In this document: positions 35,401-42,148 of the stretch, one piece after another
How positions within the stretch are numbered: the first letter of the stretch is position 1
Layout: each line of letters opens with the position of its first letter
NCBI RefSeq assembly: GCF_015477355.1
Contig: NZ_JADLRJ010000013.1
Location: 1-64,000, forward strand
Length of the DNA stretch: 64,000 bases
From: Nocardia blacklockiae
GTDB lineage: Bacteria > Actinomycetota > Actinomycetes > Mycobacteriales > Mycobacteriaceae
Direction: 5' to 3'
The notes under the pieces: model-generated
The model's input: the letters and a program-made list of their open reading frames with translations, nothing else
Database searches by the model: none
What the model was told of the DNA's origin: nothing
Position numbers and translations under genes: made by a program

Positions 35401-35840
35401 CCCGAGACCTCCGACGCCCGCGTGCTTCCCGACCCCACCGACGTCTCCGACACCACCGAAGCCCTCGGAGTCCCCGAGACCTCCGACACCGCAGCGCTTC
35501 CCGACAGCGCCGAGGACTCCACAACCGCCGAATCCGCCGGGGTCACCGAGCTCTTCGACGCCGCCGAGCTTCCCGAGGCCTCCGGCATCGATCGGACTCG
35601 CGGCGCCGATGGGCTTTCCCACTTTGCCGGGGTGTCCCACCTCGCCGCCGAACCCGCCTTCCCGAAGACCTTCGGCTGCGTCACCGACGCCCGTGCCGGC
35701 GGACCGCTCGTGTGCGCCTCGGCGGCGGCGATGACCGCCTTCAACTCGTCGACGGTGATGGCGGCGCGGGCGATGAGCTGTTCCAGCGTCGACACCAGCG
35801 CACGCAACGTGTCCGCGTCGGACTGCGAGGGCTGGCTCAC
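32460..35840 (-). CDS. Large Pro/Glu/Ser-rich repeat protein with degenerate zincin-like C-terminal domain
   Basis: An 1126-residue protein. The GTG at 35840 follows GGAGAG. A short coiled segment (~3-45, DADTLRALVSTLEQLIARAA) is followed by ~900 low-complexity residues, with two copies of a ~24-residue Ser/Thr-rich unit, seven tandem 15-residue units like PAQLSPGEPVLAEHV, and four to five units of ~54-64 residues around QPFLPDPSSTDLLRPRPPK. The globular C-terminus (~942-1126) resembles metallopeptidase-type domains of phage and T7SS toxin proteins, but the HExxH position reads QEYAR (Gln1040, Arg1044), so zinc binding seems lost. No signal peptide is present. The function is unknown; a scaffold or secreted protein is possible. 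Confidence 0.75.
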   Translation of the reverse strand: MSQPSQSDADTLRALVSTLEQLIARAAITVDELKAVIAAAEAHTSGPPARASVTQPKVFGKAGSAARWDTPAKWESPSAPRVRSMPEASGSSAASKSSVTPADSAVVESSALSGSAAVSEVSGTPRASVVSETSVGSGSTRASEVSGTPRMSSVSETSVGPGGAASEFSAAARASAPSETAAAQPDSLTVRLPPSSPSSRKPAPTPWSRRVAAPAAAGSAAADTPAVASVSAPGPAMSAVAHAPAPPADTDSPAARPLAPHEPARDPDSRPSYLRSTGKPIPAERLSGSRRQVRPAPPRPAATAQVSAHSPAAEALRAQPLPVEPPSVQPSPPDPAKNAPAQPPSVETQPPPVEHPLAGPPANESAPPDAVPSELVPAELSPVKPVLAERPPAQQLPVEPVLAECPPAQLPPGEPVLVEHASAHLSPGEPLLAEHVPAQLSPGEPVLAERPPAQPAPVEPVLAEHVPAQPSPGEAVLAQYGPVQPFSAEAEPAPAKSPRDESDTAQHGLTAEAPPVERVPAEHAQAEPRQAKLPDLPPQLPRHVPANRLPAKSLLADPSTSGLLRPPKPREPVASEPEPVGPLPEEHSGSTLLPPKPASGEGLSRQLFLADPSSTDLLRPRPPKPSSAEQPAPESGPVGSPPEEHSGPPLLPPKPASAERPPRQPFLPNPSSRDLLRPRPPKASSVEQSAAESGPAEPLVRGDSQSTLSPPEPASGERLPRQPFLPDPSSKDLLRARPPKPSSAERLTPEPRTTHSVAGATPLPEESVQSPLPPPEPTPAERLPKQPFLPDPSSTDLLRPRPPKTPRTERVPAETAPTDPLPGAPLKPSTDVPPAAEPAARLLGDPLPGDLLPPRPTLSEPLSAQRPPSPSASVASLLSDPPLAQRPPSQSASANSLLSEPPPTRSQSVDSLLSDAPSTERLPANPLHTEPAPNPQQPVRTLEIVGCDRDGIDPRTARVIASALDELHAKYPIPVRGIEIGELGPGTLGVVQPSGPGPRAEGGSGFWLVLDETLVRQGSAEEPRWFRRKFERAVYTAVVQEYARALDRAGNFRAHDKAWQAALTDSLHGGNGGYNALDPAQALVDGFTEVILRGKRAGNTAKLLHDALAEAASKNVVEHQDSQPAS

Positions 35841-36017
35841 CGGTCTCTCCTGCTCGTTCCGCCGCCACCGGACCGAGCGAACCAGGCCTCGGCCTCTCGG
35901 TGGCGAAAACAACTGTCCCACGCCGAGACCACTCGGATATCACCAGCAGCGAGGAAACACGCGGAATCCTCCCGCACCATTCTCTCCTGACCGAGGCACC
36001 GCCCGCCCTTCCCGGAC

Positions 36018-36293
36018 GTGGTGAGAATCGCAAGACCCCTGCACAAGCCCACGGTTGACACGTTCGAGCGCGTAGGGATCGCACGCCAGCTCACCGGTGA
36101 GTTCGAGGCGCACCTCACGGTGCACCCGGTCGCAGACGACGCCCAGCTCATCGACTGGGCTGCCGTCCACGGTCTGCGCTATTCGCACATTCTGCTCGAC
36201 CGTGGCGCGACTCCCGATCAACCCACCCAAGCATTCCCGGGCAACGTCAGCAATTGGCTCGACCGCCTCGCCCGCGCCATTCCGACGCGATGA
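36018..36293 (+). CDS. Small conserved hypothetical protein, possibly truncated
   Basis: A 91-residue frame starting with GTG GTG. The part FEAHLTV ... LIDWAAVHGLRYSHILLDRGATPDQP resembles the first half of a conserved bacterial family in which EAHLTV and THIVLDRG are followed by a longer C-terminal half. Here the protein stops soon after, so it may be a truncated member. No clear ribosome binding site is visible. It stands alone between the repeat protein gene and the DUF4254-like operon. Confidence 0.5.
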   Translation: MVRIARPLHKPTVDTFERVGIARQLTGEFEAHLTVHPVADDAQLIDWAAVHGLRYSHILLDRGATPDQPTQAFPGNVSNWLDRLARAIPTR

Positions 36294-36375
36294 CCAAGCG
36301 AGGGCCCCGCGGCCCTCGTTTCCGGGTGATGGACATGTCGTAGTCCCCGACACCACCTTTCCGCCATGACCGACC

Positions 36376-36588
36376 TCAGACATCGTCTTCGAGCAGTAGC
36401 AGGTAGGCAGCTTCCAGATGCACGACACACTCGTCCGGCGGATGGCGACCGTGAATACTGCGGAGCTCTTGAGCTCGCTCCGGAGTCAGGTCGATCAGGT
36501 GTACTTGGCACATGAATTCGGCGAGCTTGCCGTCTGCGTGGACAAATGTGCGGTGCCGCAGCGGGTCCGGCTCGGCGGTGTGGCTCAC
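36376..36588 (-). CDS. Small hypothetical protein, second gene of the DUF4254-like operon
   Basis: A 70-residue protein, GTG start. It has a compact alpha/beta look (GKLAEFMCQVHLIDLTPERAQELRS, then ECVVHLEAAYLLLLEDD), Cys residues at two places and an acidic end. It starts 9 bp after the DUF4254-like gene, and GAGGG overlapping that stop codon can act as ribosome binding site. I do not recognise the family; its role is probably tied to its operon partner and the divergent HTH regulator. Confidence 0.6.
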   Translation of the reverse strand: MSHTAEPDPLRHRTFVHADGKLAEFMCQVHLIDLTPERAQELRSIHGRHPPDECVVHLEAAYLLLLEDDV

Positions 36589-36597
36589 GGCGAGCCC

Positions 36598-37143
36598 TCA
36601 CATATCCGGCGGGAGACGTCTGCCCGCACACAAGTCGCCGACCAGGGAGTTGTAAGCATCACTCAGACGCGCTATTCGGAACGCATCTTCGTGCGCGGGG
36701 GCGACGCGGTAATCCAGCCGCATTCCTGCCATGCGGGCGATGACCAAACCCACCGTCTCCGTATGCCAGACACCGGAGACGTGGCTCCTGCCACCAAGTG
36801 CCGTCGCGACATGACGGTCGACGCCGGTTACCAGAGCCGCCAGCGCGGCCTCGGCAGCAACGAACTCGCCGACGACACTGCGCAATTCATCGTCGGACAC
36901 CGCGCTTGCCTCGCGCAACTGCAGCTGCGCCGCCATGCGTGCGCGCTGCACCGCAACCATGCGGGCAGCGGCATCGACGAGGCTCACCGGCACCCCGTCG
37001 TCGCTCTCACTCCGAAAGGCTCTATGCAAACACCCGGCCGTCGGCAGCAAACGTTTGCAGGGATCTCCTGTCGCTGAATATCTTTCGGGTTGCGTCATGG
37101 TGGCGAGTTGATGGATCGCGAGCGTCTTGTACAGCATCGGCAC
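36598..37143 (-). CDS. DUF4254-like protein
   Basis: A 181-residue protein. GTG at 37143 is preferred because GGAGG precedes it by 6 bases; ATGs at 37137 and 37098 are alternatives. The order LLPTAGCLHRAF, a polar helix with MVAVQRARMAAQLQLREA, a helix with AALVTGVDRHVATAL, and GVWHTETVGLVIARMAG matches actinobacterial DUF4254 proteins, in which LHTETLG--IDR is conserved. The function of the family is unknown. It is divergent from the HTH/TPR regulator across 287 bp and co-transcribed with the 70-residue protein. Confidence 0.65.
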   Translation of the reverse strand: MPMLYKTLAIHQLATMTQPERYSATGDPCKRLLPTAGCLHRAFRSESDDGVPVSLVDAAARMVAVQRARMAAQLQLREASAVSDDELRSVVGEFVAAEAALAALVTGVDRHVATALGGRSHVSGVWHTETVGLVIARMAGMRLDYRVAPAHEDAFRIARLSDAYNSLVGDLCAGRRLPPDM

Positions 37144-37344
37144 AAGCACCTCCGAGTCGCGTGACGGATGAGAGGTACCCGGCATCGAGGGCGCACACCA
37201 CCTGCTCCGGCTCACCTTGCAGCGATACCCGACTATGAGTCGCGGCGGCGGCTCGGTGCTGGCTACCACGCCTGAAGGTATGCGCCACAGCACATTTGGC
37301 TCGACTGAAAATGCTTGAACGCGCAGACGTCATGCGGAAATCGG

Positions 37345-37352
37345 TATAAAAT
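37345..37352 (+). promoter_or_regulatory. Candidate -10 region of the HTH/TPR regulator
   Basis: TATAAAAT stands out in this GC-rich genome, 79 bp before the start codon of the regulator. No good -35 is visible at the right spacing (TTGAAC at 37315 is 24 bp away), so an alternative sigma factor or an activator may be needed. Confidence 0.35.
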
Positions 37353-37430
37353 GCAGCGATAGCGAATGATGTAACGAAGATTCACCGGTGCCACCCTCGA
37401 ACGCTCAGCGACATAGTGGGGATTCCGACG

Positions 37431-38636
37431 ATGCACGTGACCGGCGAGACCATCCGGCGAATTCGCAAGTCTCTCGGGATGACCCAAAGCGAACTGGGCG
37501 CACTCATCCACTTCACACAACCCGCCGTCTCACATCTGGAACGCGGCGGTCCGGCCAGCTATGATCTACGCGTTCTCCGCCGCGTGGCGAAAGCGCTGCA
37601 GGTCCCCCTCGCCATGTTGGTGGTGGAGGCGAACGAGGAGGCGGACGTGCAACGTCGCCAATTCTTCAAGGCCGGAGCCCTCGGGTTCGGCGCCGCTGCG
37701 ATCGGCCGCGTCTCCCCGCTCGAGGCGCCAACGACGGCCGGGATCAATGTCGGCTCGACCGATGTCGAGCGAATTTGCGCGAGCATCAACCGAATACATG
37801 AACTTCAGCTGATAGCCGGCGGGGACCGACTTTGCGCAATCACAACCAATGCGGTGCATCACGTCGAGCACTTACTCGACAGGGGCACATACAGCGACCG
37901 AATAGGCAAAGCATTGACGAGCGCCGGCGCTGAGATGATGACCGCCGCAGGCTGGGTGCACTACGACGCCGGGCGCTGGAGCGAAGCGCGACGCTTCTAT
38001 GCTGAGGCCGCGCAAGCGGCCACAGTTGTAGACGACGGAAATGCCGCTGCTCATGCTCTGATCAACGCCTGCCTGCTGTCGTACCGCGAGGGCTCACGCC
38101 CGAAGGAGGGCGTGAAAATGGCAGCGGCCGCTCAACTCGCTGCTCGACGTGCGGGCGGCCCGAAGATCCGGGCCTTGGCCGCCCTGCGCGAGGCGGAGGC
38201 ACACAGCGTACTGGGCGACAAGACCGCCGCGGTGGCCGCGATCAACCGAGCACATCGAGCGTTCGAATCAACGAGAGGCCACGACCCGGCATATCTGTCC
38301 TCTCTGTCGAATGCACATCTGAGTGGCCTGACCGGACTCTGCTTCATGCGACTCGAAGACTTCGACGAGGCTGCCATCCATCTACGGTCAGCCATCGAGG
38401 GTATGCCGCTGTACCCGCGCGAACGGGTGGCGTGGCAGATTCGCCTGGCACAGAACCACATTCGCGAGACGGCAGTTGCGGATGGCTGCGCGATACTCGT
38501 CGAAAATTTCGGAGAAGTCAGCAAAGTGGCCTCGACACGACTTCGAACAGCTCTTTCCGAGATCGCCGCGGAACTTCGACGGCACACGTCGGTAGCAGAG
38601 GTCCGAGAATTCTTCGAGGTCTGGACAGCCCATTAA
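37431..38636 (+). CDS. XRE-type HTH regulator with TPR-like repeats
   Basis: A 401-residue protein. Residues ~3-60 form a Cro/CI-type helix-turn-helix (IRRIRKSLGMTQSELGALIH, TQPAVSHLERG). At ~78-97 follows RRQFFKAGALGFGAAAIG, a stretch that resembles a Tat signal in mid-protein, a known oddity of actinobacterial HTH regulators of this build. The remaining ~300 residues are TPR-like helices (AGWVHYDAGRWSEARRFYAEA). ATG 37431 with GGGGA upstream is used. Codon use is less GC-biased than in the backbone genes. It probably regulates the divergent DUF4254-like operon. Confidence 0.82.
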   Translation: MHVTGETIRRIRKSLGMTQSELGALIHFTQPAVSHLERGGPASYDLRVLRRVAKALQVPLAMLVVEANEEADVQRRQFFKAGALGFGAAAIGRVSPLEAPTTAGINVGSTDVERICASINRIHELQLIAGGDRLCAITTNAVHHVEHLLDRGTYSDRIGKALTSAGAEMMTAAGWVHYDAGRWSEARRFYAEAAQAATVVDDGNAAAHALINACLLSYREGSRPKEGVKMAAAAQLAARRAGGPKIRALAALREAEAHSVLGDKTAAVAAINRAHRAFESTRGHDPAYLSSLSNAHLSGLTGLCFMRLEDFDEAAIHLRSAIEGMPLYPRERVAWQIRLAQNHIRETAVADGCAILVENFGEVSKVASTRLRTALSEIAAELRRHTSVAEVREFFEVWTAH

Positions 38637-38664
38637 TGCCAGACGGGACGATGGCAGCGCAAAC

Positions 38665-39069
38665 TCACTGCCGCGCAAGGTATTCCATGACCCGTCTGCT
38701 CAGCATTTCGTAACGATGTCTTGTGTGGTCGTCGGACAAGCAATACTGGCGAGTCGACGTAAATCCCCTGGTCCTCGGACCCGGGATGGTGAACCGTGTA
38801 CCGGGTGGGAATTGTTGGCGGGTGAGGTCGATCGCTTCGCCGTCTATGGCGTTCAAGTAATGCGACACGGTCTTTCCGTTGGGAAGCGTGGCTGTGGTGT
38901 GCACGATGTGCCCCGCGAAGTAGTCCTGCACCACACAGGCTGTGACGGCGCATTGGCCTTTCGCAGGGTTTTGCATGGTCCAATCCGGAGCGGCGCTGGT
39001 TTCCGCCGACCAGGCGGCTTGCAGAGCGGCCTGGAGGGTCCCTACGGAGACCTTGCCCATGGTCGCCAT
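38665..39069 (-). CDS. YunG-like protein
   Basis: A 134-residue protein. The order LQAALQAAWSAETS, NPAKGQCAVTACVVQDYFAG, HYLNAIDGEAIDLTRQQFP and YCLS matches the YunG family, small cytosolic proteins of unknown function with a conserved GQC motif that could be a nucleophilic Cys (Cys40). Two in-frame ATGs (39069, 39060) are possible starts. It converges with the HTH/TPR gene and is divergent from the 2H phosphoesterase gene with very little space between. Confidence 0.75.
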   Translation of the reverse strand: MATMGKVSVGTLQAALQAAWSAETSAAPDWTMQNPAKGQCAVTACVVQDYFAGHIVHTTATLPNGKTVSHYLNAIDGEAIDLTRQQFPPGTRFTIPGPRTRGFTSTRQYCLSDDHTRHRYEMLSRRVMEYLARQ

Positions 39070-39080
39070 GATACGGAGCG

Positions 39081-39731
39081 ATGCCCCGGTATCGTCGGTC
39101 GATGGCGCTGATGGGCAGCGGGAAGTCGGGCAGACTCGGTGTGCTGGGCTATTACTGGTTTCTGACTTTCGCGCAAGGTTCGGAGTTGTCTCTGCTCGCC
39201 GGGCGATGTCAGAAATCGATCGCCTCGCCCTACTACACCATGGTCCCGGGCGAGGGTCTGCATCTGACATTGGACAGGGTTGGGTATGCCGATGGGGTTG
39301 TGCCGGAGGAGGTTCGGGCGATCGAGATGGCAGCGCTGCTCGCGTGCCGGGAGGTGCCGCCTTTCGATGTCGCGGTTGGTCCGCCCTTCGACGTGCACGG
39401 CGCCATAGGACTGAGAGTGGCGCCAGCCCATAAGGTTTGGCAGCTGCGCGACGCGCTGCGGGGGGCGACATTGTCCGTGGTGCCGGAGGCGCCGGTTAGG
39501 GCGTCAACCTCGGATCCGCATGTGACGATCGCTTATCCCGCTTACGGCGAGGGCATGCGGGTGGATACGAGGGCAATGGTCGGCGGGATCAATCGCCCTG
39601 TGCACCAGGTCGGGTCGACTGTTGCCGAAGCGGCGCTGGTGCTCCTCGAACGGTTTCGGGGGTCGTATTCGTGGGAGGTTGTGGCGCGGATTCCGCTGAT
39701 GGGTTCGAAGGAGCATTTCGAGACGCGGTGA
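39081..39731 (+). CDS. 2'-5' RNA ligase/2H phosphoesterase-like protein
   Basis: Up to 216 residues. Two H-x-T motifs, HLTLDRV and HVTIAYP, about 80 residues apart define the 2H phosphoesterase superfamily (LigT, cyclic phosphodiesterases), which acts on 2',3'-cyclic phosphates or 2'-5' linkages. The start is unclear: ATG at 39081 leaves only 11 bp to the divergent YunG-like gene, so 39102 or 39111 may be correct. The domain begins at LGYYWFLTF. Codon use is less GC-biased than in the backbone. Confidence 0.75.
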   Translation: MPRYRRSMALMGSGKSGRLGVLGYYWFLTFAQGSELSLLAGRCQKSIASPYYTMVPGEGLHLTLDRVGYADGVVPEEVRAIEMAALLACREVPPFDVAVGPPFDVHGAIGLRVAPAHKVWQLRDALRGATLSVVPEAPVRASTSDPHVTIAYPAYGEGMRVDTRAMVGGINRPVHQVGSTVAEAALVLLERFRGSYSWEVVARIPLMGSKEHFETR

Positions 39732-39812
39732 TCGGTTCTGACCGCGTGGAGGTTCAACTGCCACAGCAGAACTCGACCACAGCGACCCCCAACCCCCGTA
39801 CCCTCGATCGGT

Positions 39813-40460
39813 ATGGGGAATGAACCTGCGGTGGGTGGGCGGCCTATGGGGGTGGACGAATGTGTTCGGCGGTGGGACGGGTGGACTCCCGAGGATGTTG
39901 CGGGGCGGCTGGGTGGGGTGGGGGTGCCGTGGGGAGTGACGGCGGGGTGGGCGGTGGATTTGTTCGTCGGGGAGTGGACTCGGGAGCACAACGATCTCGA
40001 GATCACCGTGCCGCGCGGGAGGTTCGGGGAGGTCGCCGCGGCGTTCGGTGAATATGAGTGGGATGTTGTCGGGGACGGACGAGTGTGGGCCTATGCCGAG
40101 GTTGCGGGGGATCCGGAGCTTCATCAGACCTGGTTGCGAGATCCTGGTAGCGGGAAGTATCACCTCGATGTGTTCCGGGAACCGCACGACGGGGATCGGT
40201 GGGTGTGCAGGCGGGACGAAACCATCACGCTGCCTTTCGCGGAGCTGATCGAGGTCGGGGCGGCGGGGATTCCGTATGTGATTCCCGAGGTGGTGTTGTT
40301 GTTCAAAGCCAAGGCGCGCCGGGAGAAGGACGACGCGGATTTCGCCCGGGTGCTGCCGCTGCTCACCGATCCGCGTAGAGCGCGGCTGGCGGAATGGCTC
40401 GAACGGGTACACCCGGGCCATGCCTGGCTCGCAGCGCTGGCCCGCGGCGAACTCGGCTGA
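39813..40460 (+). CDS. Aminoglycoside nucleotidyltransferase-like protein
   Basis: A 215-residue protein. AGWAVDLFVGEWTREHNDLEI is the signature of the ANT(2'')/LinB-type nucleotidyltransferase group: GG/AGWA, then the R-H-D-DLE metal-binding motif. Later FAELIEVGAAGIPYVIPEVVLLFKAK with the conserved Lys matches the same family. These enzymes transfer AMP to aminoglycosides or lincosamides, but most chromosomal members are untested. ATG 39846 is an alternative start. It converges with the DUF2156 gene six bases away. Confidence 0.78.
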   Translation: MGNEPAVGGRPMGVDECVRRWDGWTPEDVAGRLGGVGVPWGVTAGWAVDLFVGEWTREHNDLEITVPRGRFGEVAAAFGEYEWDVVGDGRVWAYAEVAGDPELHQTWLRDPGSGKYHLDVFREPHDGDRWVCRRDETITLPFAELIEVGAAGIPYVIPEVVLLFKAKARREKDDADFARVLPLLTDPRRARLAEWLERVHPGHAWLAALARGELG

Positions 40461-40465
40461 CCCGC

Positions 40466-41842
40466 TCAGTCCTGCCGGCGGTGCGGGACGAATTCCAGCG
40501 TCAGCAGCGCGGCGGCGGTGAACACGATCTCACGCCAGCGGATGAGTACGAAGCGGTCGTCGGCGAAGGAGTTGAACTTGCGCAGGAAGCGGTACAGCGA
40601 CTCCAGCCGGATCAACGGATCCAGCGTGCGGGCGGCCACGTAGATCGCCTGGCGGGAGCGGGTGCGCTCCTTGTCGGCGAACAGTTCCGGGAACGCGGCG
40701 AAGGCCAGCGAGATGCGCCGCACGCCTTTGTCGCGGCCGTAGTCGACCAGGTCCACGATCATGCGCTCGTCGAGACCGTTGGGGGCGTCCTTGCGCCGCC
40801 ACGGCACATCGAGGCTCAGCTCGGTGCCGCCGTTGGATTCGCCGTAGCGCTGGAAACCGACCACCCGGCCGTCCGCGTCGCGGGCGATGACCAGCAGCAT
40901 GCCCGGGTGCCGGCCGTCGAGCAGGTGGTCGAGGATCATCGAGAACCCGCGCGTCTGGTGCCCCTTGCCCCACTCGTCCACGATGTCGAACAGGGTCGCG
41001 CGCAGCGAACCGCCGATCTCGATCTCCTTGACGATCTCGGTGGTCACCCCGAAATTGCGGGTGCGGCTGACCGCCTGCCGCAGATTGCGGAACTTGCGGC
41101 CGACCATGTCGAACCGGTCGACATCGATCACCACGTCGCGGCCGATCGGGATGGCCCGCAGTCCGTGGTGGTCCACGGCCCGCGCGCGCCACAACTCGGT
41201 CAGCTCCGGGCTCGCGCCCAGCACCGCGACCCGCCAGCCGTGATTCATCGCGAACTCGGAGAACTCACCGATCAGCTCGGGAAAATCGGCGCGGTTGCCG
41301 ACCGGGTCACCGGCCACCACCGCGATGCCGAACCGGGCCCGATACCCCACGGCCGCAGTCGAATTCGCGTTGAAGAAATACGATTTCGCGGAGTGCAGCG
41401 CGAACGGCGCGAGCGGATCGCCGACGGTCCGGTCGACCAGCGCCGCGACCCGGTATGCCTGATCGGGTTGCGGCCGCGAGTTCTGCGGCAGCATCAGGAT
41501 CAGTCCGGTCGAGGCCAGGCAGACGAAACCCACACCCGGATGACCGTTGTGATAGGCGATATTGGAGACGCCGAGGACGAGCACCGCCACCGTGACATGC
41601 GGCAGCGTGATCGGCCGCCGCAGGTGCAGTCCGCGCGCCACGAACAGCCCCGACAGCGACACCGCCACGAACCAGCCGTGGTCCACGCCCTCGCGGGAGG
41701 CCCGGTCGGCCGCGTACACCAGCACCACGCCGACGAGCACCAGCACCACGATCAACGGCACCCGCACCGCGCGGGTGGGCGAGAGCGCCGCATCCCGATA
41801 GGTTCTGCGGTAGCCGGCGACGGCCGAGTTCACTTCGGGCAC
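40466..41842 (-). CDS. DUF2156 phosphatidylglycerol lysyltransferase-like membrane protein
   Basis: A 458-residue protein. Three to four membrane helices (~25-120, for example VPLIVVLVLVGVVLVYA and VTVAVLVLGVSNIAY) precede a DUF2156/MprF C-terminal-like GNAT domain: SKSYFFN-type start (HSAKSYFFNANSTAAVGY), VVAGDPVG, and KFRNLRQAVSRTRNFG. MprF relatives move Lys or Ala from tRNA to phosphatidylglycerol, but many DUF2156 proteins lack this proof. GTG start with GGGGG upstream. It is the last accessory gene before the nitrogen cluster. Confidence 0.85.
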   Translation of the reverse strand: MPEVNSAVAGYRRTYRDAALSPTRAVRVPLIVVLVLVGVVLVYAADRASREGVDHGWFVAVSLSGLFVARGLHLRRPITLPHVTVAVLVLGVSNIAYHNGHPGVGFVCLASTGLILMLPQNSRPQPDQAYRVAALVDRTVGDPLAPFALHSAKSYFFNANSTAAVGYRARFGIAVVAGDPVGNRADFPELIGEFSEFAMNHGWRVAVLGASPELTELWRARAVDHHGLRAIPIGRDVVIDVDRFDMVGRKFRNLRQAVSRTRNFGVTTEIVKEIEIGGSLRATLFDIVDEWGKGHQTRGFSMILDHLLDGRHPGMLLVIARDADGRVVGFQRYGESNGGTELSLDVPWRRKDAPNGLDERMIVDLVDYGRDKGVRRISLAFAAFPELFADKERTRSRQAIYVAARTLDPLIRLESLYRFLRKFNSFADDRFVLIRWREIVFTAAALLTLEFVPHRRQD

Positions 41843-42148
41843 GTCACAGCCCCCGGCCGCACCGCGACCGCGGCGCCCGCTGGTGGCCGTGCCACACGTC
41901 CACGAACATGCTCGTCCTCCCGATGATCGCGTCCTGCACCACACTATGCAGAACAAACGTTCCGGTCGGTAGTACCCACTGCGGCGAGGAACATCGCTCC
42001 CGACCGACGAAGCACACCCCCGGACCGGTATCCCCCTAAATCATAGGATGAATCCGGCGACGCAATGCGCACGCACTTCAACGGATACTCCCCCCGAGTT
42101 GTTCCCGCAATGGGTTTATGCGTTGTGCCACACGGCAATTACCCCCGC
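41843..42148. other. Intergenic region between DUF2156 and glnE
   Basis: The 306 bp hold no supported gene. Both neighbours are on the minus strand, so the promoter of the DUF2156 gene should be here. A short palindrome CCTA-AATCA-TAGG near 42040 and an AT-richer stretch are the only notable features. Confidence 0.45.

Noticed and set aside
35100-36084. Alternative longer minus-strand frame overlapping the start of the repeat protein
   Set aside because: A shadow in another frame; the GTG at 35840 with GGAGAG gives a sensible start with a coiled segment.
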